Source of the DNA: Zantedeschia hybrid cultivar
Taxonomy: Eukaryota > Streptophyta > Magnoliopsida > Alismatales > Araceae
Length of the DNA stretch: 64,000 bases
Reading direction: 5' to 3'
Assembly (NCBI GenBank): GCA_030544215.1
Contig: JARZZO010000004.1
Location: forward strand, 41,033,980-41,097,979
The notes beneath the pieces were generated by a model. The model had not been told where the DNA came from and searched no databases. It was given only the letters and a program-made list of their open reading frames with translations. The translations under genes and the position numbers were made by a program. Numbering within the stretch: position 1 is the first letter of the stretch; each line of letters starts with the position of its first letter. Below, in pieces: positions 21,562 to 33,639 of this stretch.

Positions 21562-23250
21562 CTGTCGTCGAATAACCCACTCTGTAGCATACATGATGCC
21601 AATCTTTTGACAGGCCCGAACTACTTGGATTTGCTTAGAAATCTGAAGAATGTCTTCAGATCTGAGCACTTTGCTAACGTCCTTGGAGCTGATCCTCCTG
21701 CTAAATCTACATTAGATGCTCCTGAGGTAGAGATGATCGCGTGCGATAAAAGGTCGAAAGACAAAGGCAAAGAAGTAGTAAAAGGTGAATGCTTCTACTA
21801 CAAGCAAAATGGTCACTGGAAGAGGAACTGCAAAGAGTTCCTCAACGATAAAGCTCATGAGAAATTGAAGCTATCAGAAGCTACAGATGTCTATATGATA
21901 GATATCAATTTATCAGTTAGAGATTCCACATCTTAGGTATTAGATACCGGATGTGCTTCTCATATCTGCCATGATGCTGACAAGTAAGCGCAAGCTGAGA
22001 AAAGGCGAGGTGGAACTGAGGCTAGGAAACAACGCAAAAGTTACGGCGGTTACTGTAGGGATAACAAACCTCAGGCTTCCATTGAGAGACGCTTTATCAT
22101 TAGAAGATTGTTATTATGTTCCTAACATAATAAATAACATCATATCAGTATCTTAATTGGACAAGATAGTATATAGGTTGTCTATTGAGAATAGAAGTTG
22201 TTTGATTTATTATGGTAATAAATCAATAGCTTCGACATCTTTAGTCAACGGCCTATATCTTTTAGATGTTTCTTATTACAATCTTCACGTTGATAATGAT
22301 CTTAAGAAGAGTAAGAATTGTGTGAACCAAGCCTACATGTGGCATTGTAGACTTGGGCACATTGGTGAAAGCAGGTTGCAAAATTTGCACCGACATGGTT
22401 ATTTAAATGCATTCGATTATGAATCGTTTGCGACATGTGAATCCTGCCTTATAGGAAAGATGGTAAAATCTCCATTTACTGGACATGGAGAACGTGCCAA
22501 GGACATTTTGGAACTTATACATTCCGATGTGTGTGTTCCCAGGTCCACCCAAACCAAAGGTGGCTTTTCATACTTCACCACGTTAACCGACGACTTCTCA
22601 AGATTCGACTATGTGTACTTGATGAAGTACAAGTCGGAAGCATTTGAAAAGTACAAGGAGTTCAAGAATGAGGTGGAGAAGCAATCAGGAAAGAGTATTA
22701 AAGTTCTTCGATTAGATCGATGAAGAGAATACTTGAGTACTAGTTTCAAACAATTCTTAAAGGATAATGGTATCCTTTCTCAGCTAACCCCTCCATATAC
22801 ACCACAGATGAATGGTGTATCTGAACGGAGGAATCGCATCTTGTTAGACATGATGTGATCCATGATGAGCTTTTTGGGTTTACTAGTGTCCCTCTGGGGT
22901 ATGTTCTAGAGTCAGCAGCATAGTTACTTAACAGAGTACCCAGCAAGTCTGTGACCTCTACTCTATATAAGATATGGAAAGACAGGAAACCAGAATGTAA
23001 ACATATTAAAGTCTGGGGTTGACCTACTCATGTAAAGAGGTATGATCTAGACAAGTTGAAATCACGAACTGATAAATGCAGGTTTGTGGGATATCTAAAT
23101 GAAATATTTGGATACTATTTTTACCATGTTGCCAGGAAAGTTGTCTTCCTGGAAGAAGAATACCTTCTACAAGAGGACAGTATAAGTAAAATAGTATTGG
23201 AAGAGGTTCCAGATCCCCAAACAGATGCGACATCATCAGATTAGATATCA
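21562..23250 (+). pseudogene. Copia-2 reduced gag, protease and integrase
   Basis: The gag start codon has become CTG (21562-21564) before SSNNPLCSIHDANLLTGPN. Gag runs to AEVEM-type sequence and then jumps through KRSKDKGKEVVKGECFYYKQ to the knuckle NGHWKRNCKEF, skipping the central capsid region. The second knuckle Cys is Tyr. Protease shows VLDTGCASHICHDA, preceded by a TAG at 21935. GAG-pre-integrase (YMWHCRLGHIGESRL, CESCLIGKMVKSPF) and integrase (LTDDFSRFDYVYLMKYKSEA) follow, then VSERRNRILLDMM-type sequence with several stops. Copia-4 has the same gag deletion and the same Cys-to-Tyr change. Confidence 0.87.
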
Positions 23251-26200
23251 ATTCCTGAATCTGTTAAGGTACACGCAGATGAACCTCGCAGATCTAGTAG
23301 GACACCTAAACTCTCCGAACGATGTGAGACATATCGATGAAGGTAAGTCTAAGTTAGAATATAGTGAAGATGATGATCCTAAATCCTACCAGGAAGCCAT
23401 AGAAGGCCCAGAAGCTGGGAAATAGCGAGAAGCCATGAACTCAGAAATTCAGTCTATGTACACCCACCAAGTTTGAAACTTGGAGGACTTACCCGAAAGT
23501 ATTAGACCTATTAGATACAAGTGGATATTTAAGAGAAAGATTGGTGCAGATGGACGGATCAACACCTATAAGGCAAGGTTGCTGGCAAAGGTATATTATC
23601 AAAGGTAAGGAATTGACTATGACGAGACTTTTTTACCAGTTGCCACAATAAAGTCGATCAGAGTTCTACTCGTCATAGTTGGACACTTCAATTATAAGAT
23701 CTGGCAGATGGATGTGAAGACTGCCTTCCTCAAAGGTAATCTTGAGGAAGAGGTCCATTTATGGACTGAAGCAAGTTTCCCGGAGCTAGAACATAAGATT
23801 TGACGGAACTTTCAAGTCTTATGACTTCATTAAGAATGAAGATGAGCCTTGTGTGTACAAAAAGACGAGTGGGAGTGTAGTCACCTTCTTAGTTCTTTAC
23901 GTAGATGACATACTACTCATTGGGAATGATACAGCTATGATGTCATCGGTAAAGATCTTGTTGTCGAAAAACTTCTCAATGAAGGATTTGGGAGAAGCAT
24001 CCCGCGTATTGGGAATACAGATCTATAGAGATATATCAAAGAGGATGCTTGGAATGACCCAATCCTTGTACATCGATACAATTGTCAAAAGGTTTGGCAT
24101 GAAAAATTCCAAAAGAAGTCTCATACCGATGAGACATGGAATTAATCTCTAAAAAGAGCCTAAGACTCATAATGTAAGGATTGAGGTTTCGGATCCAGTT
24201 ATTGGATCAGTTTCGGTGTCGGACCCCTTGATTTGGGCCCTTGTGGGGCTGGAGGCATAGGTTATTTATCGCGTCGAGCTAGCTCGATGCAGTTCAAACG
24301 ACATCCTGTTAGGGGGACGCGTTTTAGAGTGTGCCACGTCGGTGCCACGTGGGCCAGTTTCGGGCCGCAAGAATACGGCCCCAGTCTTATCGTCTGAATG
24401 GCGTCGGTATTGGGCGACGCATTTTAGCTAAGTTCGGTTTAAACCCGCGAACCCTCCCTCCTTTCCCTCATTTCTCTCATTTTCTTCTCTCTCCTCCCTC
24501 TCCCTGATCTCTTCGCTCTCCCTACACCTTCTCCTTCCTTTCCTCTCCCTCCACTCCATCAAATGCCCCCCCTAACTTTCACCACTACCACCACCATTTC
24601 CTCCGCGACGTATTGCTCTCCGGACGGCGGCCGACGTCCCAGTGGAGTAACGGCGTCCACGACGGTACCACCGGCGGCTTGTGGCATGGCAGTTTGGCGG
24701 CTTGGAGCTCGAAGGAGTTCAAGTAATCGGTAAGGTGACGATCTCCGTTGTGTTTTGATTAAAACCACGTTTTTCCTACTTTGGAGCATGTTTAGGGGAT
24801 TTTCGGAAAGAAATTCCAATTTTTTGTACTCGGAAGGTTGGGGAAAACCTGTTAGCAAACGCTAAATGGCGTCTTGGGATAGCGATGCTGTTTTGAATGG
24901 CGACTGCCTCCCACGACGCGATTTAGTTCGGATCACCCCGAGGCCTAATTCTGTTTCTGTCGTGATTAGGCGATTAGGAATAGCGACGCCTTTTAAAAGA
25001 TGACTACCTTGCACGACGCTATTTAGGCCATCTTCTAAGGCCAGGTTTTACATGAACCAGTTTAGGAGTCTTGAATGACATCGGCTACGGGCAACGCGAT
25101 TCAAGATAGAACTTCATTAATCCATGTAATTAACACGTGTTTACATTGTTAGATAGTTTGGTTAAAATGCATGCTTAAAACCATACTTCGAAGTCGAGGA
25201 TTTTTACGTGATCGGATCGCACTGTGACGTGTTTTATGCGATCGTCGACCTAGAGTAATAGTTGTTAGTGCTTAGGCACCCTGTGTCGGTGTGGGAGTGA
25301 CACGGCGCTGGTGTGAGAGTGGTGGGGTGACGCCTAGAGAGAGGGTCACCTGATCGACCCCGGGGTATAGCTAGTATCGGTGTGGGAATGGTACATTCGG
25401 AGTGTCAGTCGTGCTGAGGAAAGCAGAACCACCTGGAGCCGGTCAAGCCGGAGTAGCCAGCGCGCTATCCGAGGGATTGCTATTTGGTCTCAGCGGGTCG
25501 GTGTTTTCCGCTTTCGGCCGTGTGACCTGTGTGTTTAGCCGAGACACTGGTTGTGGACTCCGTGGTGGAGTGGTGTCAGAGTTGTGTTTACTGCTTTATT
25601 TAAATTACCTTTATTCGTGTTGTTGCACTTGTGGGTGCGTGAGTGGGTGGTGGGGATCGAAGGATCCCTACTGAGTCATTTCGATGAGACTCACCCCGTG
25701 TAGTTTTCAGGTGAGGGTTCCAGGCAGGCGTAGCGTGGAGGGTTTTGTCTTGGGTGGCGCGCCAGTAGCCATCATTCCGGGGTATGCCCCGATGTAGTTG
25801 TTATTTCTTTTCAGGCACGTACGTTTAATTACTTCTTTTCAGTTGAAATATGTAATTATTTGCTGAGTCAAGTTGAATTGTATTAATTTTTAATTCCTGC
25901 ACTTTCTTTACAATTCAATGTGATGTGGATGTTTAGCTTAGTTTATCATTTATTTCTCAGACTTATCGAGATCCTAGTTTGACTCCAAATTTTAATGATT
26001 CGGTACTCATTTAGTAATCGGATCCCCGATTATAGGGTGGCGGGTCGTTACACATAATCAGAGGGTATTGATGGATAGAGTACCCTATGCCTTTGCCATA
26101 GGATCTATCATGTATGCCATGCTATATACACGACCTGATGTGGCATATGCTCTAAGTGTTACGAACAGATTTTAGGTTGATCCAGGCGAAGAGCACTGAA

Positions 26201-26756
26201 AGGCAGTGAAATGTATCCTTAAGTACTTAAGAAGAACTAAGGATATGTTTCTTGTCTATGGAGGAGGTGACTTTAAATTGCAGACTGACTCTAGTTTCCA
26301 GTCAGATCCAGATGATAGCAAGTCTACATCTGGATTTGTATTTACTTCGAACGGAAACGCAGTGTGCTGGAAGAGTTCCAAGCAAGAAACCACTACAGAT
26401 TCGACGACTGAAGTTGAGTACATCGCTGCAGCTGAAGCCGCCAAGGAAGCTGTGTGGTTGAAGAAATTCATCACCGACTTCGGCGTAGTTCTCAGCATCT
26501 TTGAACCTATTCCGCTGTTGTGCGACAATAATGGAGTCATTGCATAAGCAAAAGAGCCGCGGTCTCATAAAAAATCGAAGCATATCTGAGGCGCTTTCAT
26601 CTCATCAGATAGATCATTTTCAAGGGAGAGGTAGTGTTAGAAAGGGTTCCATCAGCTGATAATATAGCAGATCCACTAACAAATCTATTGGCTCAAAATG
26701 TGTTTGAGCGTCACCTAGAGTTTCTAGGTCTAGTGCACAAAGGTGATTGGCTTTAG
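23251..26756 (+). pseudogene. Copia-2 reverse transcriptase and RNase H, interrupted
   Basis: The RT entry is visible (RYKWIFKRKIGADGRINTYK, then IWQMDVKTAFLKGNLEEE), followed by a short deletion after EEEV. The catalytic LVLYVDDILLIGND lies near 23898-23935 and DLGEASRVLGIQIYRD follows. The frame is interrupted at 24172 and resumes at 26058 (RVPYAFAIGSIMYAML). RNase H carries DSSFQSDPDDSKSTSG, TEVEYIAAAEAAKEAV and LLCDNNGVIA. Removing the solo LTR and one copy of CATAA restores the reading across the junction. Stops at 26173-26175 and 26546-26548, among others, disable it. Confidence 0.87.
24173..26052 (+). repeat. solo LTR of the Tekay-like chromovirus
   Basis: The 1,880-bp LTR starts TGTAAGGATTGAGG and ends GGGTCGTTACA. 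It is flanked by CATAA at 24168-24172 and again at 26053-26057, a perfect 5-bp target-site duplication inside the Copia-2 pol. It is homologous along its length, in the opposite orientation, to 10621-12540. No internal sequence remains, so it arose by LTR-LTR recombination. GCGTC hairpins at 24398-24423 and around 24865-25030 correspond to those in the other copy. Confidence 0.96.
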
Positions 26757-26770
26757 TCCAAGTGGGAGAT

Positions 26771-26909
26771 TGTTAGTCTTAGGTGGCCTACAAGCCAATC
26801 AGACCAAGTGGGAGATTGGCTTTAGTCCAAGTGAATATTATGCCATTTTATTAATAAATGAACGAGATTTACATAGTTTGTTTGGCTTGTAGGCCACCTA
26901 AGACTAACA
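26771..26909. repeat. inverted duplication of Copia LTR ends
   Basis: The first 28 bp of the Copia-2 3' LTR (26771-26798) recur as a perfect reverse complement at 26882-26909, the end of a minus-strand LTR fragment that begins near 26833. Between them the PPT and the last pol codons (gattggctttagtccaag) are duplicated. A 28-bp perfect stem with an 83-nt spacer results. Confidence 0.9.
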
Positions 26910-27294
26910 TTACTTCCTAAGGAAACAACCACTCGATTAATATAAATAATTACTTCATATGCGTTTATAATGAAGGCATCGGGAAACAATCACTTCCTAT
27001 GCTATTATCATTACATCCTATCAAAATTAATGCATCCACGAGAAATAATCGCAACACATATACGCCATGAATAAAATTTATCAATTAAAAATAAAGTTTA
27101 CATGGAAATTGAAAAAAAGAAGGTAATTATTAGCCTGCAAAATGATATATGGTTGCTGGGAACCCAGAACGTTATCTACACTTCTATGCATCACCGTCCA
27201 TAATGATTTTGGTAGCCAGCTGCCCCCTAGCCAACCATGGCAGTCTCTCTGTGAAAGAAAAAATAGTCAGGTCATGAGCAGGAAATGATAAAAA

Positions 27295-27850
27295 TGTTTG
27301 GGAGGTGATTACTATTAAAGTGGAGGTGATAATGGGGCACTTTTATCGCCTCCAAAAGTTTGTTAATCACTTCCTACATAGTATTATAATTTTCAACGGA
27401 CCAGATGTGATGCAGATGTTTATGAATTGATTCGTACTAAAGTCGATAACATAATGGGACACTTTATCACCTCTACAAGATTTTTAATCACTTTCATCAC
27501 CGTATTATCACATCTAGAGCACCAGAGATGATAAAAATATTTAGGATGTCATTCCTATTATATTGGAGGTGATAATGGGACACTTTTATCACTTCCAAAT
27601 TTATTTTCATCAATTCCCACTAAATGTTATTACTTACAGAGCGCTGGCGTGGTAAAAAGTTTAGGAAGTGATTCTTAAAACACTAAAAGAGATAATAGGA
27701 TAGATTTATCTTTAATATCAATACTAAAGCACCACTAGATGTTATAATAAGTTTTAGGAAGTGATTCTTAATAATATGGAAATGATAATGGAGCATATTT
27801 ATTACTTCCAAATATTTTTTATCATTCCTAATCAATAATATCACCTCCGT
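27295..27850. repeat. about five degenerate 110-120-bp tandem units
   Basis: Units begin near 27300, 27420, 27540, 27660 and 27760. Each contains ttaggaagtgatt, then ggtgataatggg-cacttttatc, then a reverse-complement-like tcacttcc. The internal inversion means each unit could fold back on itself. Confidence 0.65.
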
Positions 27851-28176
27851 TGCAAGATTATCAATTCTTTTTTCAAGAGCTCAAGATACTAACCTCTTCT
27901 TTTGTAATTATACTGGTCTCTCCCCTACCTCTAGTCTATCTTAATGGGGGCACAGTTTGCTCCCTCCTAGCCTGTAGATATGGGGACAAACTTTGATATG
28001 AGGAACTTCAAACACAAGAGGTAGTAGTATAATACTCTTATAGAGTTAATGGAAGGAATTAAAGGTTAGAAAGGGAAACGCTTCCTCTGCCCCGTTGCTG
28101 GACGTATGGGGATACTTTATAATGTGAAGGCCGGTAGACTCTTCAAGACTTCACACACGAGGGATCTGTTGACAAG

Positions 28177-28725
28177 ATGATTTTCTCCCTCCTTTCCCAT
28201 GTCTCCCCTCATATGTCTTCTTTCATAACTTTTTCTTACCTCCTCTATCCTCTCCTCCTCTCCTCATCCTCCTCCTTCCTCTCTGCCCCTTTCTTCCTCC
28301 TCTCCTCCTCGTCCGCCTCGTCCTTCTTCTTCTTGACAACCTCCTTCCTCCTCTCCTCCTCTTCCTCCTCCTTCTTCTTCCCAATCTCCTTCCTTCTCTC
28401 CTACTCGTCCTTCTTCTCGGCCTCCTCCTCACAGCCTCCTCCTCCTCCTTCTCGGTCTCCTCCTTCCTCCCCTCCTCCTCGTCCTTCTTCTCCACCTCCT
28501 CCTTCCTCCTCCTCTCAGCCTCCTCTCCTCCTCCTTCTTCTCAACTGCCTTCCTTCTTCTTTTCACCTTGCTTCCTCCTCCAATCTTCCTCCTCCTTTTT
28601 CTTCTAGGCCTCCTCCTTCCTCCTCTCCTCCTCCTCCCTCCTCCTCTACTCGTTCTCAACCACCTCCTTCCTCCTCCTCTCCCCCTCTTCTTCCTTCCCT
28701 CCTCCATCAATTGATGTTGTTGTTA
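28177..28725 (+). repeat. CT/CCT-rich low-complexity tract
   Basis: About 550 bases consist almost wholly of C and T in cctcctcttc-type triplets. All three forward frames give Ser/Pro/Leu/Phe-rich strings and the reverse frames give Arg/Glu/Gly strings. The open frames here come from composition, not from a gene. CT-rich sequence continues more weakly to about 29010. Confidence 0.85.
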
Positions 28726-29660
28726 TAGCTGCAGTGGCTGTTGGTGCTTCTGTTGTGGCTATTGTGTCTACGCCTATATCTATTGTGGTTGCTATTGTTG
28801 TCCCTTCCTAAACAATTCTATGTCCCTCTTCGTTATTCTCTCCCTCTCTTCCTCCTCCCTCCTCCCAATCTTCCTCTATTTCCAACGTGGCTCCTGCTTC
28901 TCCTCCTCTTCTTCTTCCTCAGTTTCTTCTTTGTACTCTTTTTTCTTCATAACTTTCCTCATCTTTTTCTTCATACTCATCTTCTCTTTTATTCCTTTCT
29001 CTCCTGCTCTTGAATGGGGTTGTTGGCAATGAAACTAACTGCTTTAACAGTGAGTTCTACTCCACCAGCAGAGTCTCCATCTGTCAAAGCTGTATAGGAA
29101 TGGCTTCTCTCCCATTACCATGGACCTTAGCCATAGGGGTTCCTGCCTTCAACCGCTCCATCACCTGTGAGAAGAGATTGAAATGAGAGTATAGCTTGAC
29201 TAGTTTCCCCATTTAAGAACCATAGAGGATGTAATATTACATACTCAGTCATTAGGGTTGCAAATGCAGGGTTTGCCTTATTCCTAAAGCAATCCTGCCA
29301 TGGGAACAATCTTGGATTTAGGAGGGGATGGGATGGTTTCCTTATTGTTGTGCGGTCAAAAAACCACGCCTGCGCACGGTAGCAGAGTATGGCATCATAA
29401 AATTAGAGAGGACATGACAAATATGTGTATGAAAAAATAAAAGTATGTTGACGTGATAAAACTGTGTGGGAGGCGATAAAAATACATAGGAAGTGGTAAA
29501 ACTATGTACAATGCGATAAAAATGTCTATCAACTGTAAAGTTGTGCGAACTGCTGAAACAGTTAATAAAGAGATAAACATGTGCAACAAGTGACCAAATT
29601 GCCCCATGAGTTGATAGGAAATCTTTAGAAAATGATATAAAAAAATGCATTGAAACTTGT

Positions 29661-30387
29661 TTAATCAATTATCGACAGTGCTGCGGAGCATCCACAAAAA
29701 ACAACTTGTCTTTGGGTCTTTCCTTCAACCCTCTTCTTGTCGGGGATTACATCACCGAGCTTCACTGCCTTCGAATTGGAAATTGTGTGGAGAATCATCT
29801 CCTGTATGGTTTCTGTACATCCATATGACTTTAGGGCATCCAGATGGTCGACATACAACATGAGTTGTTTTGGACACGCCCCCTTGGACATTGGGAAAAG
29901 GAATGTGCAAAACATAAGCAGAATCCAAAGTCTGAAGGTGTCCTGGATGTTCGTAGTTTCCGAGGACACAACCAATTCTTGAATCAATTCCACTACCACC
30001 TCCATCCGTGGTTTAACTCTCTTCCCGAACTTTTTATTCAAATGGGACTGCTTCACCCATGTCCTACGGAGGTGATCAATTCTTCTCCCACCAAACAAGA
30101 GACCAAGCATCAGTGTCAAGTCTTCGACACTAAACTTGCTGCTTCCCAAAAACTAAGACGACATCATGCTCTTCGTGGAAGGATGTAATACCCTCAAAAA
30201 GAAAAATATCAAAGAGAATTGGGGGAATGTTCACGAACGGACCAAATGGGGTCCTAGACAACAGTTTGCAATGCTCCTCCCAAAAACTTATGCCCGACAC
30301 TGCCTTCCTGTATGCGGAAACCTTGTAGGTATTTATGATAAATGGATGGTGCCTTCTTGAAAGAGCTCTTCTTCTCTCTGCATGCAA
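29661..30387 (-). pseudogene. PMD/DUF1985-like protein remnant
   Basis: Two frames overlap near 30130-30149. The upstream one includes TPFGPFVNIPPILFDIFLFE and HEEHDVVLVFGKQQV. The downstream one includes FSVEDLTLMLGLLFGGRRID, LWILLMFCTFLFPMSKGACP and LMLYVDHLDALKSYGCTETI. Order and spacing (an L-x-GL-x-GG block, an LFP block, then YVDDLDAL-like sequence) resemble transposon-associated plant proteins of the PMD/DUF1985 type. I infer family membership from memory of the pattern only. A frameshift joins the parts and no start or splice structure is clear. It could be cargo of the surrounding DNA transposon. Confidence 0.5.
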
Positions 30388-30389
30388 AG

Positions 30390-30760
30390 TTCCTGATTAG
30401 AGATTAGGAGGTGACAATTCCCCGTAGGAGATGAGAATTAGGAGATGATTCTTAAGTGTTGGAAATGATTATTAGGAAGTGAAAGGGATTCTTAGGTACC
30501 ATAAATGGTTATTATGCCGATAAAGTATTGGAGAGGGCATAGAAAGGTGATTCACATGGATAAAATGTGATTAATCTGGCGATGAAGTGATTCTCATGTA
30601 GTTTAACATATTCATAAGAACTGGAAGGGATCCTTATGTACTGGAAATGGTTATTCTGGCAAGCAAGTAATTCTTATGTACTAGAAAGGTAATTCAAGAG
30701 ACGTGTTTTACTAGAAGCGACTATAATGACTAGAATGTGATTATCTATAGATAATAGAAA
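30390..30760. repeat. short interspersed AGGAAGTGATT-type repeats
   Basis: Motifs such as ggagatgattcttaa, ggaagtgaaagggattctta and tggttattatgc recur every 40-60 bp. They resemble the units at 27295-27850, which suggests that both belong to one element. Confidence 0.5.
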
Positions 30761-30899
30761 TAGGCCACTGCTATTGAATAATATTACGAGATGCTAAAAA
30801 ATAATGGACCAGAAAGCATCATAAAGTCCAATTCTTCTTCTTGTACTTGTTGCGTCCCCTTCTCTCACAACCATCTGAAATTCCTCCTCAGGATGAACA

Positions 30900-33639
30900 T
30901 GTTGGGATCCGGGCAGGGACCGACGAATGCAGTGGAAGCAACAAACAAAATCATGCCCGATGCCCACTGATCCATTTTGAAACAAAATCGGAAATCGAAA
31001 AACAGGTTGTGATTATATCACCTTGTGCGGATTCAAATTCGCGACCGTTTTGGTTCTGTCGAGGCGATTCGCATAAGCGTCCGGCCTCCAGCGGTATCCA
31101 CGCGATCCTCTACGGTGGTTCGTCCTCGCTCCCTCGTCCAGATCAGCTCGCTTGTTGAAGATCCGTCGCTGCAACGACGTCCGAAAACCCGCATACAAGA
31201 ATTTCCGACTTTCAAGAATTGCGCTCGGCGGAGACGGGAACTGTCCCGACGCCTCGAGAAGGGTGCCCAGAGAAGGAGGAGAGAGGGGGGACGGCCAGCA
31301 TAGAGAGACTCTGGAGCTTGGCCCAAGATTTCTCAACAGCGCGTATATATATTAAGTCGGTGCGACTTTTCATAAAAGTCCCCGAGTTAATTGTAGTGCT
31401 CAAAAAGAGTGCGTGTTCATCATGTTATCATGTGTTTACTAACCGAGGGTTTCAAAGGAAAAGTGATCGCTTACTAATCTTGCAAATCGGGAGAATATGA
31501 GGTTCTTTTGTTCTTCTCTTCCGATCGGCCGAAAGAAAAGAGCCTTCTCTTTCTTTACTCTTGCTCTTATTTTGTACCTTGCACAAAAAATCAAATAAAT
31601 AATAAAACTATGATTAGAACTAAAATAGTGTAATATATATTCTAATTAAGAATCTAAACATGCAACTAAACTAAAAGAACTCACTTTTTGTGTTCTTTTA
31701 AACCCCTTTAAGGAGTGTAGGTTTGGAAATCATGAAGTGAGTGTGTGCGATGAGCTGATGCAATGAAAAACTATATGAAAAAGAAATTAGAAGAAACTAG
31801 AGAGGAAATCGGTTGGTTTGACCCCTTGAAAGCCTTGATCTTCTTGAGCTTCAATGGTGGAAGATGATGAAGAAACAAGAACTCCTTCTTGTTATCCACA
31901 TTTTTCTCCCTTGAGGACCTTCAAACACCTTGTAGAGAACTCCGAATTCTTTAAAAACCAACCTTTTTTAAAGGTCAATGTCTATATGTATTTATAAGAA
32001 GTGACTTTAGGGTATTTGGCCTTCAAAGGGACTCTCCCGCAGTTCGGACTTGCGCTGAACGATTATAAAGGGAATTGGAAAACCTTCCAACCTCTGGAAT
32101 AGGATTATCTCGGCCAAATCTTTCTTATCAGGAAACTCTTAAAACGTGTCGCTTAAGGATGACGTCTTTTAGTTCATTAATATGGCCAATACATAAATAA
32201 ATCCAGAAAGGGAAACCGAAAATAATTAGGAAATATGAAAGGCGTCGTATACACGTGACGTGCTTTAGATAATTTAGGAAATTAACTAGAATTAGAAATA
32301 GTAAATCTAAGAGGATTAAGACTTAAACCGTGTCGTGTGAGGGCGACGCGATTCAATTAAATCCTCTTAAATTTTCAATTTTCAATTTCGAATTGATTTC
32401 TGCTAAGAATCTAAATGGCGTCGTTTAGGCGCGACGTGATTAAACAAATTTCGAGAAAATCAGTAAAAAATAATTAATTATTAAACATTAGACCATTATG
32501 GGGCATTATCATTGTGACATGAAATTTACTCAATATGATGTAAAAATTAGCGTGTCTACATTAATATAAATCCCACTTAAGTACCAAACTGAGAATTTAT
32601 TTGCGTGTGACCCTCTAGGCCCATTAACCAACCCGATTTTCAACCTATTAAGTCCAATAACTAGTTATTGACTTATAATAATTAATTAATATCAAATATT
32701 TAATTAATTACTTAATCGAATTAACACCTCATGCAAATTCAATCGGACTTCTGATTAAATTGGGTGCCAAGCAATACCGCATGATCCCGGAAGGTAATGG
32801 GGTTCAGCAACCCACTCATGGAACGTGTCCGTCCACAGTTACTGCATGGCTTATGATCTTTCATTCGCACAATGCTCTCGAGTCGACCTAGGGTTATGGT
32901 CAACTATCAAAATCCTAGATGGTCAACTCACTTGAATTAGACTCCGCTTTACAATATCAGAAAACATCATTTTTGATATTCTGTCTGCTCTGGCCATAGA
33001 CTCCTGTGGATCCATTCTAGAGCATTCTCTCTCCAGTTACTTGAGAGCGAATGATCCTTTATTGAACACATAATCACCTTCGAAGGTCTTCCACTGGACC
33101 CGATTCTTGACTATTAGAAATCCCATGGATAGGGATTCATAAGCCAAGGTCAAAGACCAGAAGTTTACTGACAAGATGTCTTTGGTGTCTCAAGTCTAAG
33201 GATCAACCATGCCACTGTGACGATGAATCAAGCCGGTTGACAATCATGTAAATTACCATACGGCGATTCATTTCAGATCAGTTCAGTGAACTCATTCTCC
33301 AATAAACACCTACAGGTTTATCATAGTGTCTCCACACAATGACTAACGAGATCAGTCACCCTCATCATATGAGTTGGAATAACATGTACTAGTCTTACCG
33401 GACGTTTGATGTCCTTCTCAAACATCCTATGACTAGGAATAATTAAGAATGTTTTTATAAGTCATCAGTTTCATCATTATGATCTCATCATAATCTGATG
33501 ATTATTGCACATATTCATGGACTTCATTATGCGCGATAATAAATACGCCAATCTACACAATGAAATAAATGTCATTTATTAATGAACCAGATTGAAATAG
33601 ATGACTTATGATTGGCTTAGAGGACACCTATATCCAACA
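30900..33639 (-). repeat. 2.74-kb solo LTR of a Copia-3/4-related element
   Basis: Plus-strand ends are TGTTGGGATCC and ATATCCAACA, flanked by GAACA at 30895-30899 and 33640-33644, a perfect 5-bp duplication. The outer parts (about 31020-31330 and 32590-33600) are homologous to the 1.54-kb LTRs of Copia-3 and -4, including tgtgcggattc, gcgtgtgaccctctaggccc and gggtgccaagcaa. A central segment of about 1.2 kb (roughly 31340-32570) is extra and contains the GCGTC hairpins. Orientation is by comparison with those LTRs. Open frames within are not genes. Confidence 0.93.
32141..32442. repeat. four GCGTC/GACGC hairpin units inside the solo LTR
   Basis: Units lie at 32141-32170 (AAAACGTGTC...GACGTCTTTT), 32238-32266 (AAAGGCGTC...GACGTGCTTT), 32325-32355 and 32413-32442. 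They are about 90-100 bp apart. Each has 8-10-bp arms around a loop of about 8-10 nt. Confidence 0.85.

Larger units (their letters stand above)
21478..26770 (+). mobile_element. Copia-2, Ty1/Copia element, split by a solo LTR
   Basis: Leader, reduced gag, protease, integrase, RT and RNase H are recognisable but heavily interrupted. The 5' LTR and most of the leader are missing; sequence starts a few bases after the Copia-1 LTR end with aaaagactatatcttgtttt, matching the Copia-4 leader. A chromovirus solo LTR sits at 24173-26052. The 3' LTR is reduced to its first 29 bp (26771-26799). Confidence 0.88.
26910..30894. mobile_element. possible DNA-transposon remnant with subterminal repeats
   Basis: This block has no retrotransposon domain. 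Related motifs (aggaagtgattctta, ggtgataatggg-cacttttatc) are dense at 27295-27850 and 30390-30760, with weaker copies at 29400-29640, in both orientations. That arrangement resembles the subterminal repeats of CACTA or Mutator-like elements. A PMD-like remnant lies between. I find no convincing terminal inverted repeat or target duplication, so class and limits are uncertain. Confidence 0.35.

Noticed and set aside
28177..28728. 183-residue Ser/Pro-rich open frame and opposite Arg-rich frames
   Set aside because: The sequence is almost pure CT, and every frame is open for compositional reasons.
31013..31500. Group of Arg-rich frames on both strands
   Set aside because: They lie inside the solo LTR, and homologous positions in other LTRs are not conserved as protein.
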